A DNA stretch of 64,000 bases from an uncultured Prevotella sp. GTDB lineage: Bacteria > Bacteroidota > Bacteroidia > Bacteroidales > Bacteroidaceae. Every line of letters begins with the position of its first letter. The stretch's first letter is position 1. Below the pieces are notes generated by a model. That model searched no databases. It saw only the letters and a program-made list of their open reading frames with translations, and was not told where the DNA came from. The position numbers and the translations under genes were made by a program. Positions 50,683-58,317 of the stretch are shown piece after piece. Location: positions 1 to 64,000 of the forward strand of contig CADBVZ010000011.1 of the NCBI GenBank assembly GCA_902798285.1. Reading direction: 5' to 3'.

Positions 50683-52758
50683 TTAGAGTGAGAATGCGAA
50701 GCCTGCGATGAGCCATCGCCCAGGCTCCTCCACATGACCAAAGTCCACGTAATCTTTATTAAAGAGGTTGTTTGCCTCTACGTACACTTTCCATTTGGGC
50801 TCTGCCCACGTCAGTCTGGTATCTACGAGAGCATAGGGCTGATAGTCGTGCACCACGCCGTCGAAGTCCGTATATTGACCCACGCGATCCTGCCAGCGGA
50901 AGTTTACACCTAATGTCAGCTGCTTCCACAGAGGGAATAGGGCATAGGCTACTAGTTTATGGCGCAGATACTCTAGCGCATATTGCGACACGATGCCTGC
51001 TTCCTGCTCCTTATCCTGATTGATGTAGGAATACGAAACTCTTAATTCTGAATTTTTAATTCTCAATCTGGCATCAGCCTCAAAGCCGATGCTATTAATC
51101 TTTGTGTGGTTGACGCTCTGCCATACGGCTTCATCGCCTTTCGAAGTATCCATGATCCAGTCGATCATGTTACGTCCGCTGTGATGCCAGATGGAAGTTG
51201 ACAGTTGACAGATGACAGATGACAGATGACAATTGATGGTTGCACCTATCTCTAAGGCTCGCATCTCTTCTGGTTTCAGGTGAGGATCAGCTGCGTAGCC
51301 TTGAAGTTTATAGTACATCTCTGTAAACGATGGCATGCGGAGCGAGGTGTTATACGAGGCATGTATCGTCCAATGACTGTTGGGACGATAGCTGGCATCA
51401 ATACCAGGATATATCGTCATGTTCATATTGCTCCACGTGTTCTTTACAGCCACGAATCCAGCAGATATAGTAAGGTGCTCTAAGAGCAAGTTATGTTCCA
51501 GATAGCCACTGATGTTCGTACGATTTACGCCCAGCGTATAGTCCCTGTCAGTACCCTTGATATGATGCGTCTGCGCCAGAGGTTCACCCAAGTTGCCACT
51601 TACCAGATCCTCGTTCCTGATCTCGGCCCCAAAGGCTGTACGCCCAGCTACCCAGTCGAAATAACTGCTTAGGTTCACACCATACACGTCCGTACGGTTG
51701 TAGTTGTATTTCATCTTCTCTGGTTGATCGCGATAGCCTTCGTAGCGATCTTTGTTCTGGTTCCAATATATGCTGGGCATCAGTTTCAATCGTCCACAAT
51801 GTGTTTCTGCCTGAATGGCTGAGTAGATCTTTGTGGTATGTTCGTACTGGTCGTCTGCCTGCCATTTAGGTGAGGCCCAGAACGTGCTCGATCCGAAGCC
51901 CTTGTCTGCGATGCCCAAATGCCAGCGAATACGTATGTCTTCATCCATGTATTGCCCCTGATAGAAGGCCTTCGATCCACTGAAATCAGTATTCAGTGAG
52001 CCAGTTTTCGATCGTGAGTAACCATCTGATCGAGCATAATTCGCAGAAACGGCATTCGAAAAACTTGATTTTTCGAATCCGAATCTTCCTCCCAACTTGG
52101 CGTATCCGTAAGATCCTCCCTCCGCGTGCATCTGGAGACTATGAGCATTTTTCTCACTTCTAGAACTCGTCACGATGTTTATCGCCCCCACGAGACTTGA
52201 TGACCCATAAATGCGTCCTGCTGGGCCTTCGAGCACCTCTATGCGTACGATATCGCTCAGGTCAACGGGCAAGTCCATGGCATTGTGACCCGTCTGAGGG
52301 TCGCAGATGTTGATACCGTTGAGCAACAGGATAATCTGGTCCTGCGTACCTCCTCGGATGGAGATGTCCGTCTGAGCTCCGATGGGACCCCGTTGACGCA
52401 CGTCTACGCCAATGGCGTACTTCAGTAAGTCGTTAATACTTTGTACTGGCGCCTGCTGAATCTCAGCACGATCCAGTACAGTTACCATTCTCGCAGCCTG
52501 ACTCTTTGTCAGGGGCGCCCTCGAGCCTGTCACACTGACTTCCTCGAGCATCATCTCTCGCGCTGTGGTCATCGAGGCAGAATCCGTCACCACAGGATTC
52601 GTGCTGACGCTTTCAGCCGAGGCGTATGTCAGAGTGGCTACAGAGAGCACACTACATACCACCTCGCGACCCAAACATGCAAAGAGCGAATAGCCCTTAT
52701 TTCCGAAATGTCGGAACACGAGCACCTGGCGCCTGATGTTGAATGTTGGTTTGTACAT
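50683..52758 (-). CDS. BtuB-like TonB-dependent receptor
   Basis: A 691-residue outer-membrane receptor. The N-terminus has the form common in Prevotella receptors (FRHFGNKGYSLFACLGREV then LSVATLTYASA). The TonB box region (LEEVSVTGSRAP) precedes a plug with DVRQRGPIGAQTDISIRGGT and EVLEGPAGRIYGSSSLVGAINIVT. The barrel ends WLIAGFAFSL. There is no SusD partner, which fits small cofactor cargo such as cobalamin or a siderophore; no B12 riboswitch is seen upstream. Two heptamer arrays are in frame (residues about 508-524, CHLSSVICQLSTS, and 564-575, IKNSELRVSYSY), both placed between barrel strands. Confidence 0.9.
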   Translation of the reverse strand: MYKPTFNIRRQVLVFRHFGNKGYSLFACLGREVVCSVLSVATLTYASAESVSTNPVVTDSASMTTAREMMLEEVSVTGSRAPLTKSQAARMVTVLDRAEIQQAPVQSINDLLKYAIGVDVRQRGPIGAQTDISIRGGTQDQIILLLNGINICDPQTGHNAMDLPVDLSDIVRIEVLEGPAGRIYGSSSLVGAINIVTSSRSEKNAHSLQMHAEGGSYGYAKLGGRFGFEKSSFSNAVSANYARSDGYSRSKTGSLNTDFSGSKAFYQGQYMDEDIRIRWHLGIADKGFGSSTFWASPKWQADDQYEHTTKIYSAIQAETHCGRLKLMPSIYWNQNKDRYEGYRDQPEKMKYNYNRTDVYGVNLSSYFDWVAGRTAFGAEIRNEDLVSGNLGEPLAQTHHIKGTDRDYTLGVNRTNISGYLEHNLLLEHLTISAGFVAVKNTWSNMNMTIYPGIDASYRPNSHWTIHASYNTSLRMPSFTEMYYKLQGYAADPHLKPEEMRALEIGATINCHLSSVICQLSTSIWHHSGRNMIDWIMDTSKGDEAVWQSVNHTKINSIGFEADARLRIKNSELRVSYSYINQDKEQEAGIVSQYALEYLRHKLVAYALFPLWKQLTLGVNFRWQDRVGQYTDFDGVVHDYQPYALVDTRLTWAEPKWKVYVEANNLFNKDYVDFGHVEEPGRWLIAGFAFSL
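51036..51066 (-). repeat. heptanucleotide array (TTAATTC type) in the BtuB-like gene
   Basis: CTTAATT/CTGAATT/TTTAATT/CTCAATC units, in frame. Confidence 0.75.
51193..51236 (-). repeat. heptanucleotide array (TGACAGA) in the BtuB-like gene
   Basis: Six 7-base units TTGACAG/ATGACAG, in frame. Confidence 0.9.
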
Positions 52759-52807
52759 TGAGTGATTAAAATAATTAAATAAGTCCTGCTATCCTGCAAA
52801 ACGACTG

Positions 52808-52815
52808 CAAAGGTA
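52808..52815 (-). promoter_or_regulatory. -7 box of the BtuB-like gene
   Basis: TACCTTTG on the minus strand, 49 bases before the start codon. Confidence 0.75.
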
Positions 52816-52896
52816 CAAATAATTTGAGAAAAAGCTATAACTTTATCAATTTCATTGAAGAAATTAGGCTGCAATTCGGAAAAGTTCAAATAAAAA

Positions 52897-52928
52897 TTTG
52901 GCTTTTCGCTCATTTTGCACTAATTTTG
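52897..52928 (+). promoter_or_regulatory. promoter of the SGNH hydrolase gene
   Basis: TTTG (52897-52900), 20-base spacer, TAATTTTG (52921-52928). Confidence 0.8.
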
Positions 52929-52957
52929 CCCCCAAAATTACTAAATCAAGATCAAAA

Positions 52958-53764
52958 ATGAAACGAATTCTCACCTTTCTGCTCATAGCCCTCTTGGCAG
53001 TTCCATCCTTTTCTCAGTCACTCATTCGCCACCCTTGGCAGGGAGCGCGTGTAGCTTATTTTGGCGACTCCATCACTGATCCTCGCAATAGTGGTTCCAA
53101 GATTAAGTATTGGGGTTTCCTTCAGGATTGGCTTCAGATTACTCCTTATGTCTATGGCGTTAGTGGTCGTCAGTGGAATGATATCAGAAACCAGGCCGAT
53201 AAGTTGAAGGCCGAACATGCTGACTCCGTTGATGCCATCCTCATATTTATTGGTACTAACGATTATAATGCTGGTGTACCCATTGGCGAGTGGTTCACGG
53301 AGCAACCTGAGCAGGTGATGGCAGGCATCCATGAGCCCAAGCACATGGTGGATCGCATGCATCGTTATCCTGTGATGAGCGACTCCACCTATCGTGGTCG
53401 TATCAACAAGGCGCTCGATTACGTAAAGCGCATGTATCCCACGAAACAGATCGTACTTCTGACCCCCATCCATCGTGCAGAGTTCTATGCCAACGAGAGC
53501 AATTGGCAACCTCGTGAGGATTATACCAACAAGTGTGGCGAGTACCTCGATGCTTATGTAGAGTCTGTGAAACAGGCTGGCAACCTCTGGGCCGTTCCTG
53601 TGATCGACCTGAATGCCCTCTGCGGACTCTATCCCCTCATGGACGAGCATGCCCAGTACTTCAAGAGCGCCTCTAACGATCGCCTCCATCCAAACGATGA
53701 TGGCCATCGAAGAATGGCTCTTACGCTCATGTATCAACTTCAGAATCTCCCTTGTAAGTTTTAA
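52958..53764 (+). CDS. exported SGNH/GDSL hydrolase
   Basis: A 268-residue esterase-like protein with a signal peptide (MKRILTFLLIALLAVPSFSQ). Block I FGDSITDP holds the nucleophile S38, block III is GTND, and block V is DRLHPNDDGHRR with the catalytic Asp and His. Substrate is unknown; deacetylation of glycans or peptidoglycan is common in relatives. The ATG at 52958 is used, since the upstream frame runs through the promoter. Confidence 0.92.
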   Translation: MKRILTFLLIALLAVPSFSQSLIRHPWQGARVAYFGDSITDPRNSGSKIKYWGFLQDWLQITPYVYGVSGRQWNDIRNQADKLKAEHADSVDAILIFIGTNDYNAGVPIGEWFTEQPEQVMAGIHEPKHMVDRMHRYPVMSDSTYRGRINKALDYVKRMYPTKQIVLLTPIHRAEFYANESNWQPREDYTNKCGEYLDAYVESVKQAGNLWAVPVIDLNALCGLYPLMDEHAQYFKSASNDRLHPNDDGHRRMALTLMYQLQNLPCKF

Positions 53765-53765
53765 A

Positions 53766-53799
53766 CAATCATCCCTCGCAGATCTGCGAGGGATGATTG
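53766..53799. terminator. perfect palindromic terminator between SGNH and folA genes
   Basis: A 34-base perfect palindrome with T-rich sequence after it on the plus strand; the genes converge. Confidence 0.92.
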
Positions 53800-53811
53800 C
53801 TTTTCTCTTAA

Positions 53812-54294
53812 TTACTTTCGAATGTAATCTACAAATGAATAAGCGAAGTCATGGCGTTCGTCAGTGTCGTGATCTTCGCGCTGTGACTCTTGCCAGTCGT
53901 CCTTGTACTCAGGGAAGAAGGTGTCAGCTTCTGCTGGGGTGTTATCAATCTCTGTGAGACAGAGCCGATCGGCCAGAGGCAGAGCCTGCCGATAGACTGA
54001 GGCCCCTCCAATGATGTAGATGTCTTCGTCCTTGGCACAATGCTGCAGAGCCTCTTCGAGCGAGGGGTATACGTCGCAACCCTCGAACGCCTTGGTACTA
54101 CGACTCAGCACAATGTTTCTGCGATTGGGCAGAGCGCCCTTAGGGAGCGAGAGAAACGTGTTGCGACCCATGATAATCGTGTGCCCAGTGGTGAGCGCCT
54201 TGAAGCGCTTTAGGTCGTTGGGCAACCAGTAGATCAATTTATTCTTATATCCAATGGCGCGATCTTTCGCCACCGCAGCTATAATACTAATCAT
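53812..54294 (-). CDS. folA: dihydrofolate reductase
   Basis: A 160-residue enzyme reducing dihydrofolate with NADPH. Blocks: [29 protein letters not shown], the NADPH site [12 protein letters not shown], and [15 protein letters not shown]. Its ATG overlaps the thyA stop by four bases, so the reductase is coupled to the enzyme that makes its substrate. Confidence 0.97.
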   Translation of the reverse strand: MISIIAAVAKDRAIGYKNKLIYWLPNDLKRFKALTTGHTIIMGRNTFLSLPKGALPNRRNIVLSRSTKAFEGCDVYPSLEEALQHCAKDEDIYIIGGASVYRQALPLADRLCLTEIDNTPAEADTFFPEYKDDWQESQREDHDTDERHDFAYSFVDYIRK

Positions 54295-55085
54295 ACGCTT
54301 ACTTCTGCTTTGATGTGAGGATGTGGATCGTAGCCCTCAAGCTGGAAGTCCTCGAACTGGAAATCGAACAAACTTTTCACATCAGGGTTGAGAATCATCT
54401 TGGGCAGCGGACGAGGCTCACGCGTTAACTGGAGCTTAGCCTGCTCAATATGATTCAGATAGAGGTGCGTGTCACCTGTAGTGTGGATAAAGTCACCTGC
54501 CTTGAAACCCGTTACCTGCGCCATCATCTGGAGCAACAGTGCATAGCTGGCAATGTTGAAAGGCACACCCAGGAAAGTGTCAGCCGAGCGCTGATACAGT
54601 TGGAGCGAGAGTCGTCCATCAGCCACATAGAATTGGAAGATGGTATGACATGGGGGCAGCGCCATCTTATTAACCTCAGCCACATTCCAGGCAGAAACGA
54701 TCATACGGCGCGAATTGGGGTTTGTCTTCAACTGATCGAGCACGTATTGTATCTGGTCGATGGTACCTCCGTTGTAGTCAGGCCATGAGCGCCACTGGTG
54801 TCCGTATACGGGACCCAGTTCGCCATTTTCATCAGCCCACTCGTTCCAGATGCGTACACCATGATTCTGCAGATACTTCACGTTGGTATCGCCCTTGAGG
54901 AACCAAAGCAGTTCGTAGATGATACTCTTCAGGTGGAGCTTCTTGGTGGTGAGCAAGGGGAATCCGTCGTCGAGGTTGTAACGACTCTGGGTGCCGAAGA
55001 TGCTGATGGTTCCAGTGCCTGTTCGGTCACCTTTCTCGGTGCCTTCGGTCAGGATTCGATTAAGAATGTCTAAATACTGTTTCAT
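54291..55085 (-). CDS. thyA: thymidylate synthase
   Basis: A 264-residue enzyme making dTMP from dUMP with methylene-tetrahydrofolate. The catalytic cysteine is C146 in [12 protein letters not shown], the same number as in E. coli. [33 protein letters not shown] and [13 protein letters not shown] are typical. It follows the rsmF-like gene and precedes folA on the minus strand. Confidence 0.98.
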   Translation of the reverse strand: MKQYLDILNRILTEGTEKGDRTGTGTISIFGTQSRYNLDDGFPLLTTKKLHLKSIIYELLWFLKGDTNVKYLQNHGVRIWNEWADENGELGPVYGHQWRSWPDYNGGTIDQIQYVLDQLKTNPNSRRMIVSAWNVAEVNKMALPPCHTIFQFYVADGRLSLQLYQRSADTFLGVPFNIASYALLLQMMAQVTGFKAGDFIHTTGDTHLYLNHIEQAKLQLTREPRPLPKMILNPDVKSLFDFQFEDFQLEGYDPHPHIKAEVSV

Positions 55086-55128
55086 ATTTTTATTTGACGA
55101 TTTGACTATTTACTATTTCACAATTTTA
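55086..55128 (-). repeat. heptanucleotide array between the rsmF-like gene and thyA
   Basis: TTGACGA/TTGACTA/TTTACTA/TTTCACA units. Confidence 0.7.
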
Positions 55129-56386
55129 AAATTTCAGGGGCGGCAGAGGGTAGGTGAGTGGTTTTGATGCGCCAGGGTTTCGGATAGAGGTTGTTGGCGC
55201 GATTGCCGATGTTCTTGGCAGGCCCCAGTGCAAAACCTTTGTAGCAGATATTCACCATGCCCTTAGGCGTATCAGGTGGTAGCACCAGTGCCTCGCCCCT
55301 CAAATACTTCAAGGCATCGGCGTAGCTGACGTCAATTTTTAGGGGTGAGAGGTGAGAGGTGAGGGGTGAGAGAATACTCAAGCCTTTCATCTTCCTCTCA
55401 TCAAATCTCTCACTTCTAGCTTCTAGCTTCTCCCCACTTTGTTTGCGCAACGCACAAAGGAAGAGTCCCTCTCCACGTGTGATGCCAGGAATGAAGCGAT
55501 ACACAGGGGCATCGAAGCCTGAAACCAATGAGCCAGTGATGTTCCACTCTGGCTCTATAGGTATCTCGAGCGCTTCGGCCTCGTAGGTGTCGAGTATCCA
55601 GCGCACGTTTTCCTCGTTCTCCTTTGTATTAAATGTACATGTACTATATATAAGCAGTCCACCCGGATTCAGACACTCCCATGCATCAGCCACAATCTCA
55701 CGCTGTAATCGCCAGCATTTCTCCACGTTCTGTAAGCTCCACTCGCAGATGGTGGCAGGATCTTTACGGAACATGCCTTCGCCAGAACAGGGTACATCGC
55801 AGAGAATCACGTCAAACTTTGTCTTTGCCTTACGGAAATCACGTGGGTAGTTATTGGTCACGATGCAATCAGGCCAACCCCACTTGGTGATGTTCTCCAG
55901 TAGAATCTGCGCACGATTGCCGATGGGCTCGTTACTCACGAGTGTGCTGCCTTCAGGCAGAACAGTCCTCATGGCTGTAGATTTGCCTCCAGGAGCAGCG
56001 CACAAGTCAAGACAATTTAGAGATGAGAGGTGTGAAAGGCTACGGGTTCTTTGCAAGCAAAGCGAACAAGTTCGAGCGGGCGAGCTTTGCTCGGGAATGG
56101 TGAGAGTTCTCAGCACGTGGGTGATGAACATGGAGGAGGCTTCTTGCACGTAGTAGCATCCAGCATGGAAGAGTGGGTCGAACGTAAACTGAGGGCGCCC
56201 CTCGAGGTAATAGCCCTCTTCGCACCAGGCTACTCTTTCTCTCTCACCAACGGCGAGAGCGTATTTAGGATTCACGCGAATGCTTGTTGGCGCCTCTTCG
56301 TCGAAGGCTCCCAGGAAGCGGTTAAAGCGTTCTTCGCCCATCACCAGCCTCGTTTCACGGACAAAATCCTCTGGTAAATTCACCAT
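55118..56386 (-). CDS. rRNA (cytosine-C5) methyltransferase, RsmF/NOL1-NOP2-Sun family
   Basis: A 422-residue SAM-dependent RNA m5C methyltransferase. The SAM motif is DLCAAPGGKSTAM, the two cysteines lie in DVPCSGEGMFRK and YSTCTFNTKENEENV, and the C-terminal part (GMVNICYKGFALGPAKN) matches the RsmF/YebU branch. Two regions are made of repeat DNA: residues 94-124 (IPEQSSPARTCSLCLQRTRS) just before the SAM motif, and about 325-352 (KLEARSERFDERK to LSPLTSHLSPL) in the C-terminal linker. The palindromic core in the first is itself split by a second palindromic insert. Confidence 0.93.
   Translation of the reverse strand: MVNLPEDFVRETRLVMGEERFNRFLGAFDEEAPTSIRVNPKYALAVGERERVAWCEEGYYLEGRPQFTFDPLFHAGCYYVQEASSMFITHVLRTLTIPEQSSPARTCSLCLQRTRSLSHLSSLNCLDLCAAPGGKSTAMRTVLPEGSTLVSNEPIGNRAQILLENITKWGWPDCIVTNNYPRDFRKAKTKFDVILCDVPCSGEGMFRKDPATICEWSLQNVEKCWRLQREIVADAWECLNPGGLLIYSTCTFNTKENEENVRWILDTYEAEALEIPIEPEWNITGSLVSGFDAPVYRFIPGITRGEGLFLCALRKQSGEKLEARSERFDERKMKGLSILSPLTSHLSPLKIDVSYADALKYLRGEALVLPPDTPKGMVNICYKGFALGPAKNIGNRANNLYPKPWRIKTTHLPSAAPEILKL
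55331..55432 (-). repeat. heptanucleotide arrays in the C-terminal part of the rsmF-like gene
   Basis: GGGGTGA/GAGGTGA units at 55341-55372 and CTTCTAG units at 55412-55432; both in frame. Confidence 0.85.
56022..56108 (-). repeat. heptamers plus split palindromic core, in frame in the rsmF-like gene
   Basis: The core known from folK is present in two parts (56035-56046 and 56079-56097). They are separated by about 32 bases that contain CTTTGC-AA-GCAAAG and CGAAC-AA-GTTCG. This looks like a nested second insertion, still in frame. Confidence 0.85.
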
Positions 56387-56404
56387 GAATGAATATTTTG
56401 GCTA

Positions 56405-56412
56405 CAAAATTA
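56405..56412 (-). promoter_or_regulatory. -7 box of the rsmF-thyA-folA genes
   Basis: TAATTTTG on the minus strand, 18 bases from the start codon. Confidence 0.65.
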
Positions 56413-56434
56413 AAAAAAATATGGGAATTATTAC

Positions 56435-56442
56435 TATCTTTG
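56435..56442 (+). promoter_or_regulatory. -7 box of the DUF6249-sigma factor operon
   Basis: TATCTTTG; the leader to the ATG at 56521 is about 75 bases. Confidence 0.75.
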
Positions 56443-56520
56443 CAACTAATTTATATTTTGTTTCGTCAAATAGACAAAAGAAACAAGTTCAACGACATTA
56501 AAGTAAAAGGAGATTTTAAT

Positions 56521-57207
56521 ATGAAACAGTTTTTAATCGCAATCGCCATGGTGCTCACGCTTAGCATGAATGCTAACGCCACAGCACAGAAGCACCGCCA
56601 TACTCCTCGTACGGAGCAGGTGGACTCTACCAAAAACAATCAGGACGCAATCGAGGCCTTTTCTGACACTACCGCAACAGCTGCTAATGCAGACGACGCA
56701 GAAGACGACGAGTACATCAGCCGTCATCACAGATCAAGTTTCGAATTCTCTGGCTGGGACGGCTTTGATGGGAAGGATCTCGCAGGCATCATCTTCGTTC
56801 TTTCAGTGGTGGCCATCGTTTTCCTGATCGCACCTATCGCCATCATCATCGCCATCTTCTACTTCGTCAATAAGAATAGACGCGAAAAGTACAAACTGGC
56901 ACAGATGGCTATGCAGAACGGCCAACCCATCCCCGATCAGTTGCTGAAGGAAAATGCAGCCTCGGCTATGGTGAATAAGGATGACTACAACACTGGCCTT
57001 CGACAGATGTTCACAGGTATCGGCCTAGCCATCTTCCTGGGCATCATCATCGGCAAACTCGGCATAGGTATCGGTGCACTGATATTCTTCATCGGACTGG
57101 GTAAGTGGTTCGTAGCCCGTCAGGCCAAGAACGACGCCCCTATGGATAATAACAACTACGACAACTTTAATTCACGCAACAATGGACAAGAAACTGACAC
57201 GCTCTAA
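56521..57207 (+). CDS. DUF6249-like membrane protein
   Basis: A 228-residue protein with a signal peptide (MKQFLIAIAMVLTLSMNANA), a charged His/Asp-rich segment (AQKHRHTPRTEQ, ADDAEDDEYISRHHR), one helix near residue 95-120 (FVLSVVAIVFLIAPIAIIIAIFYFV) and two more near 165-200. It resembles the DUF6249 membrane region. The 3' end overlaps the PspC gene by 26 bases. Function unknown; it leads an operon with PspC and an ECF sigma factor, so envelope stress is likely. Confidence 0.75.
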   Translation: MKQFLIAIAMVLTLSMNANATAQKHRHTPRTEQVDSTKNNQDAIEAFSDTTATAANADDAEDDEYISRHHRSSFEFSGWDGFDGKDLAGIIFVLSVVAIVFLIAPIAIIIAIFYFVNKNRREKYKLAQMAMQNGQPIPDQLLKENAASAMVNKDDYNTGLRQMFTGIGLAIFLGIIIGKLGIGIGALIFFIGLGKWFVARQAKNDAPMDNNNYDNFNSRNNGQETDTL

Positions 57208-57379
57208 CGACAGAGTGATAGCAGGTGTCTGCAGCGGAATAGCTGAGTACCTCGATTTCGACATCGTAATGGTAAGATTGGCTTACGCCTTCCTCACGCT
57301 CTTTACATGCTTTAGCGGAGTGATATTCTATATCGTACTCTGGATTGTGATGCCTGAGCGGAAATGGATTCAACAATGA
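57182..57379 (+). CDS. PspC domain protein
   Basis: A 65-residue protein consisting of one PspC domain: KKLTRSNDRVIAGVCSGIAEYLDFD followed by two helices ending FYIVLWIVMPE. PspC proteins sit in the inner membrane and act in envelope stress responses. Translation is probably coupled to the preceding gene because of the 26-base overlap. Confidence 0.93.
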   Translation: MDKKLTRSNDRVIAGVCSGIAEYLDFDIVMVRLAYAFLTLFTCFSGVIFYIVLWIVMPERKWIQQ

Positions 57380-57404
57380 AGATTGATAATTGAATAAATA
57401 GAGA

Positions 57405-57944
57405 ATGGCAGAGCTCAGTGATATCTCTCTAGTGACCCAGGTGGCGGTATTCCACAACAAGAAGGCCTTCGACCAGCTTGTTAGGAAGTATCAGTCGCCT
57501 GTGCGTCGTTTCTTCCTGAATCAGACACTGGGAGACGAGCAGCTGAGTGATGACCTCGCACAGGAGACATTCATCAAGGCCTATGTGAATATTACCAAGT
57601 TTAAGGGCATATCAAGCTTCTCCACATGGCTCATGCGAATAGCCTATAATGTGTTCTACGACGAGATACGATCGCGTAAACAAACTGACGATATTGATAA
57701 CAGCGCAGCTGTGAAGACGAAAACGTCCTCGGGCGATTCTTCACTCCAGATAGACATCCACGCAGCTCTGGCCCTGTTGAAACCTGATGAACGAACCTGT
57801 ATAACCCTGCAACTCATCGATGGCTATCCGATTGACCAGATTGCCAAGATCACAGGGATGAATGATAACACAGTGAAATCTCACTTGAAGAGAGGAAAAG
57901 ATAAAATGGCAAACTATTTAAAAGAAAATGGCTATGACCGATAA
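57405..57944 (+). CDS. ECF-type RNA polymerase sigma factor
   Basis: A 179-residue sigma-70 family factor with region 2 (AFDQLVRKYQSPVRRFFLNQ, DDLAQETFIKAYVNITKFKG, FSTWLMRIAYNVFYDEIRSRK) and region 4 (LKPDERTCITLQLIDGYPID, IAKITGMNDNTVKSHLKRGKDKM). It is like RpoE. The next gene overlaps its end by 11-17 bases and has a soluble N-terminus with one or more helices, a layout common for sigma/anti-sigma pairs. Confidence 0.95.
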   Translation: MAELSDISLVTQVAVFHNKKAFDQLVRKYQSPVRRFFLNQTLGDEQLSDDLAQETFIKAYVNITKFKGISSFSTWLMRIAYNVFYDEIRSRKQTDDIDNSAAVKTKTSSGDSSLQIDIHAALALLKPDERTCITLQLIDGYPIDQIAKITGMNDNTVKSHLKRGKDKMANYLKENGYDR

Positions 57945-58317
57945 AGACAATATCATGATTGAGGAGTTCTTCAAACAGGCTGCTCAGCAGCAGATTGAAG
58001 ATAATGGGTTTACAGAGCGGGTGATGATGAACCTGCCTGAGACCAGTCAGGAGCGCGTACGCCGACTTTCCCGTCTGTGGACGCTGTTCTGTGGCGTTGT
58101 GGGCATCGTGTTGTTCTTCGTATTAGGAGGCTGGCAGATTGCGCAGGGCCTGTTCTACGGAGGCTTGCGCATGATGTTAGGATGGCTCGAAGTATTTATG
58201 GTAACAGCTCCCACAACTGAGTTCTCGGTTAATCCCTGGGTGGTTGTGCTGGTGCTGGCTTTCGTATTAGTTTTCCTGCCTTATCAAATAGCCCGTAAGT
58301 TGTACGTAATACAGTAA
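57934..58317 (+). CDS. DUF5056-like membrane protein, possible anti-sigma factor
   Basis: A 127-residue protein (129 if started at the ATG at 57928). The first 45 residues are polar (IEEFFKQAAQQQIEDNGFTERVM), followed by LWTLFCGVVGIVLFFVLGG, a middle amphipathic stretch and PWVVVLVLAFVLVFLPY. No zinc-binding HxxxCxxC motif of classic anti-sigma domains is present. It overlaps the sigma gene, and its last 89 bases overlap the end of the PorE-like gene on the other strand. Confidence 0.75.
   Translation: MTDKDNIMIEEFFKQAAQQQIEDNGFTERVMMNLPETSQERVRRLSRLWTLFCGVVGIVLFFVLGGWQIAQGLFYGGLRMMLGWLEVFMVTAPTTEFSVNPWVVVLVLAFVLVFLPYQIARKLYVIQ

Noticed and set aside
52759..52957. Cobalamin riboswitch before the BtuB-like gene
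   Set aside because: The leader is only about 45 bases and no B12-box or multi-stem structure is seen.
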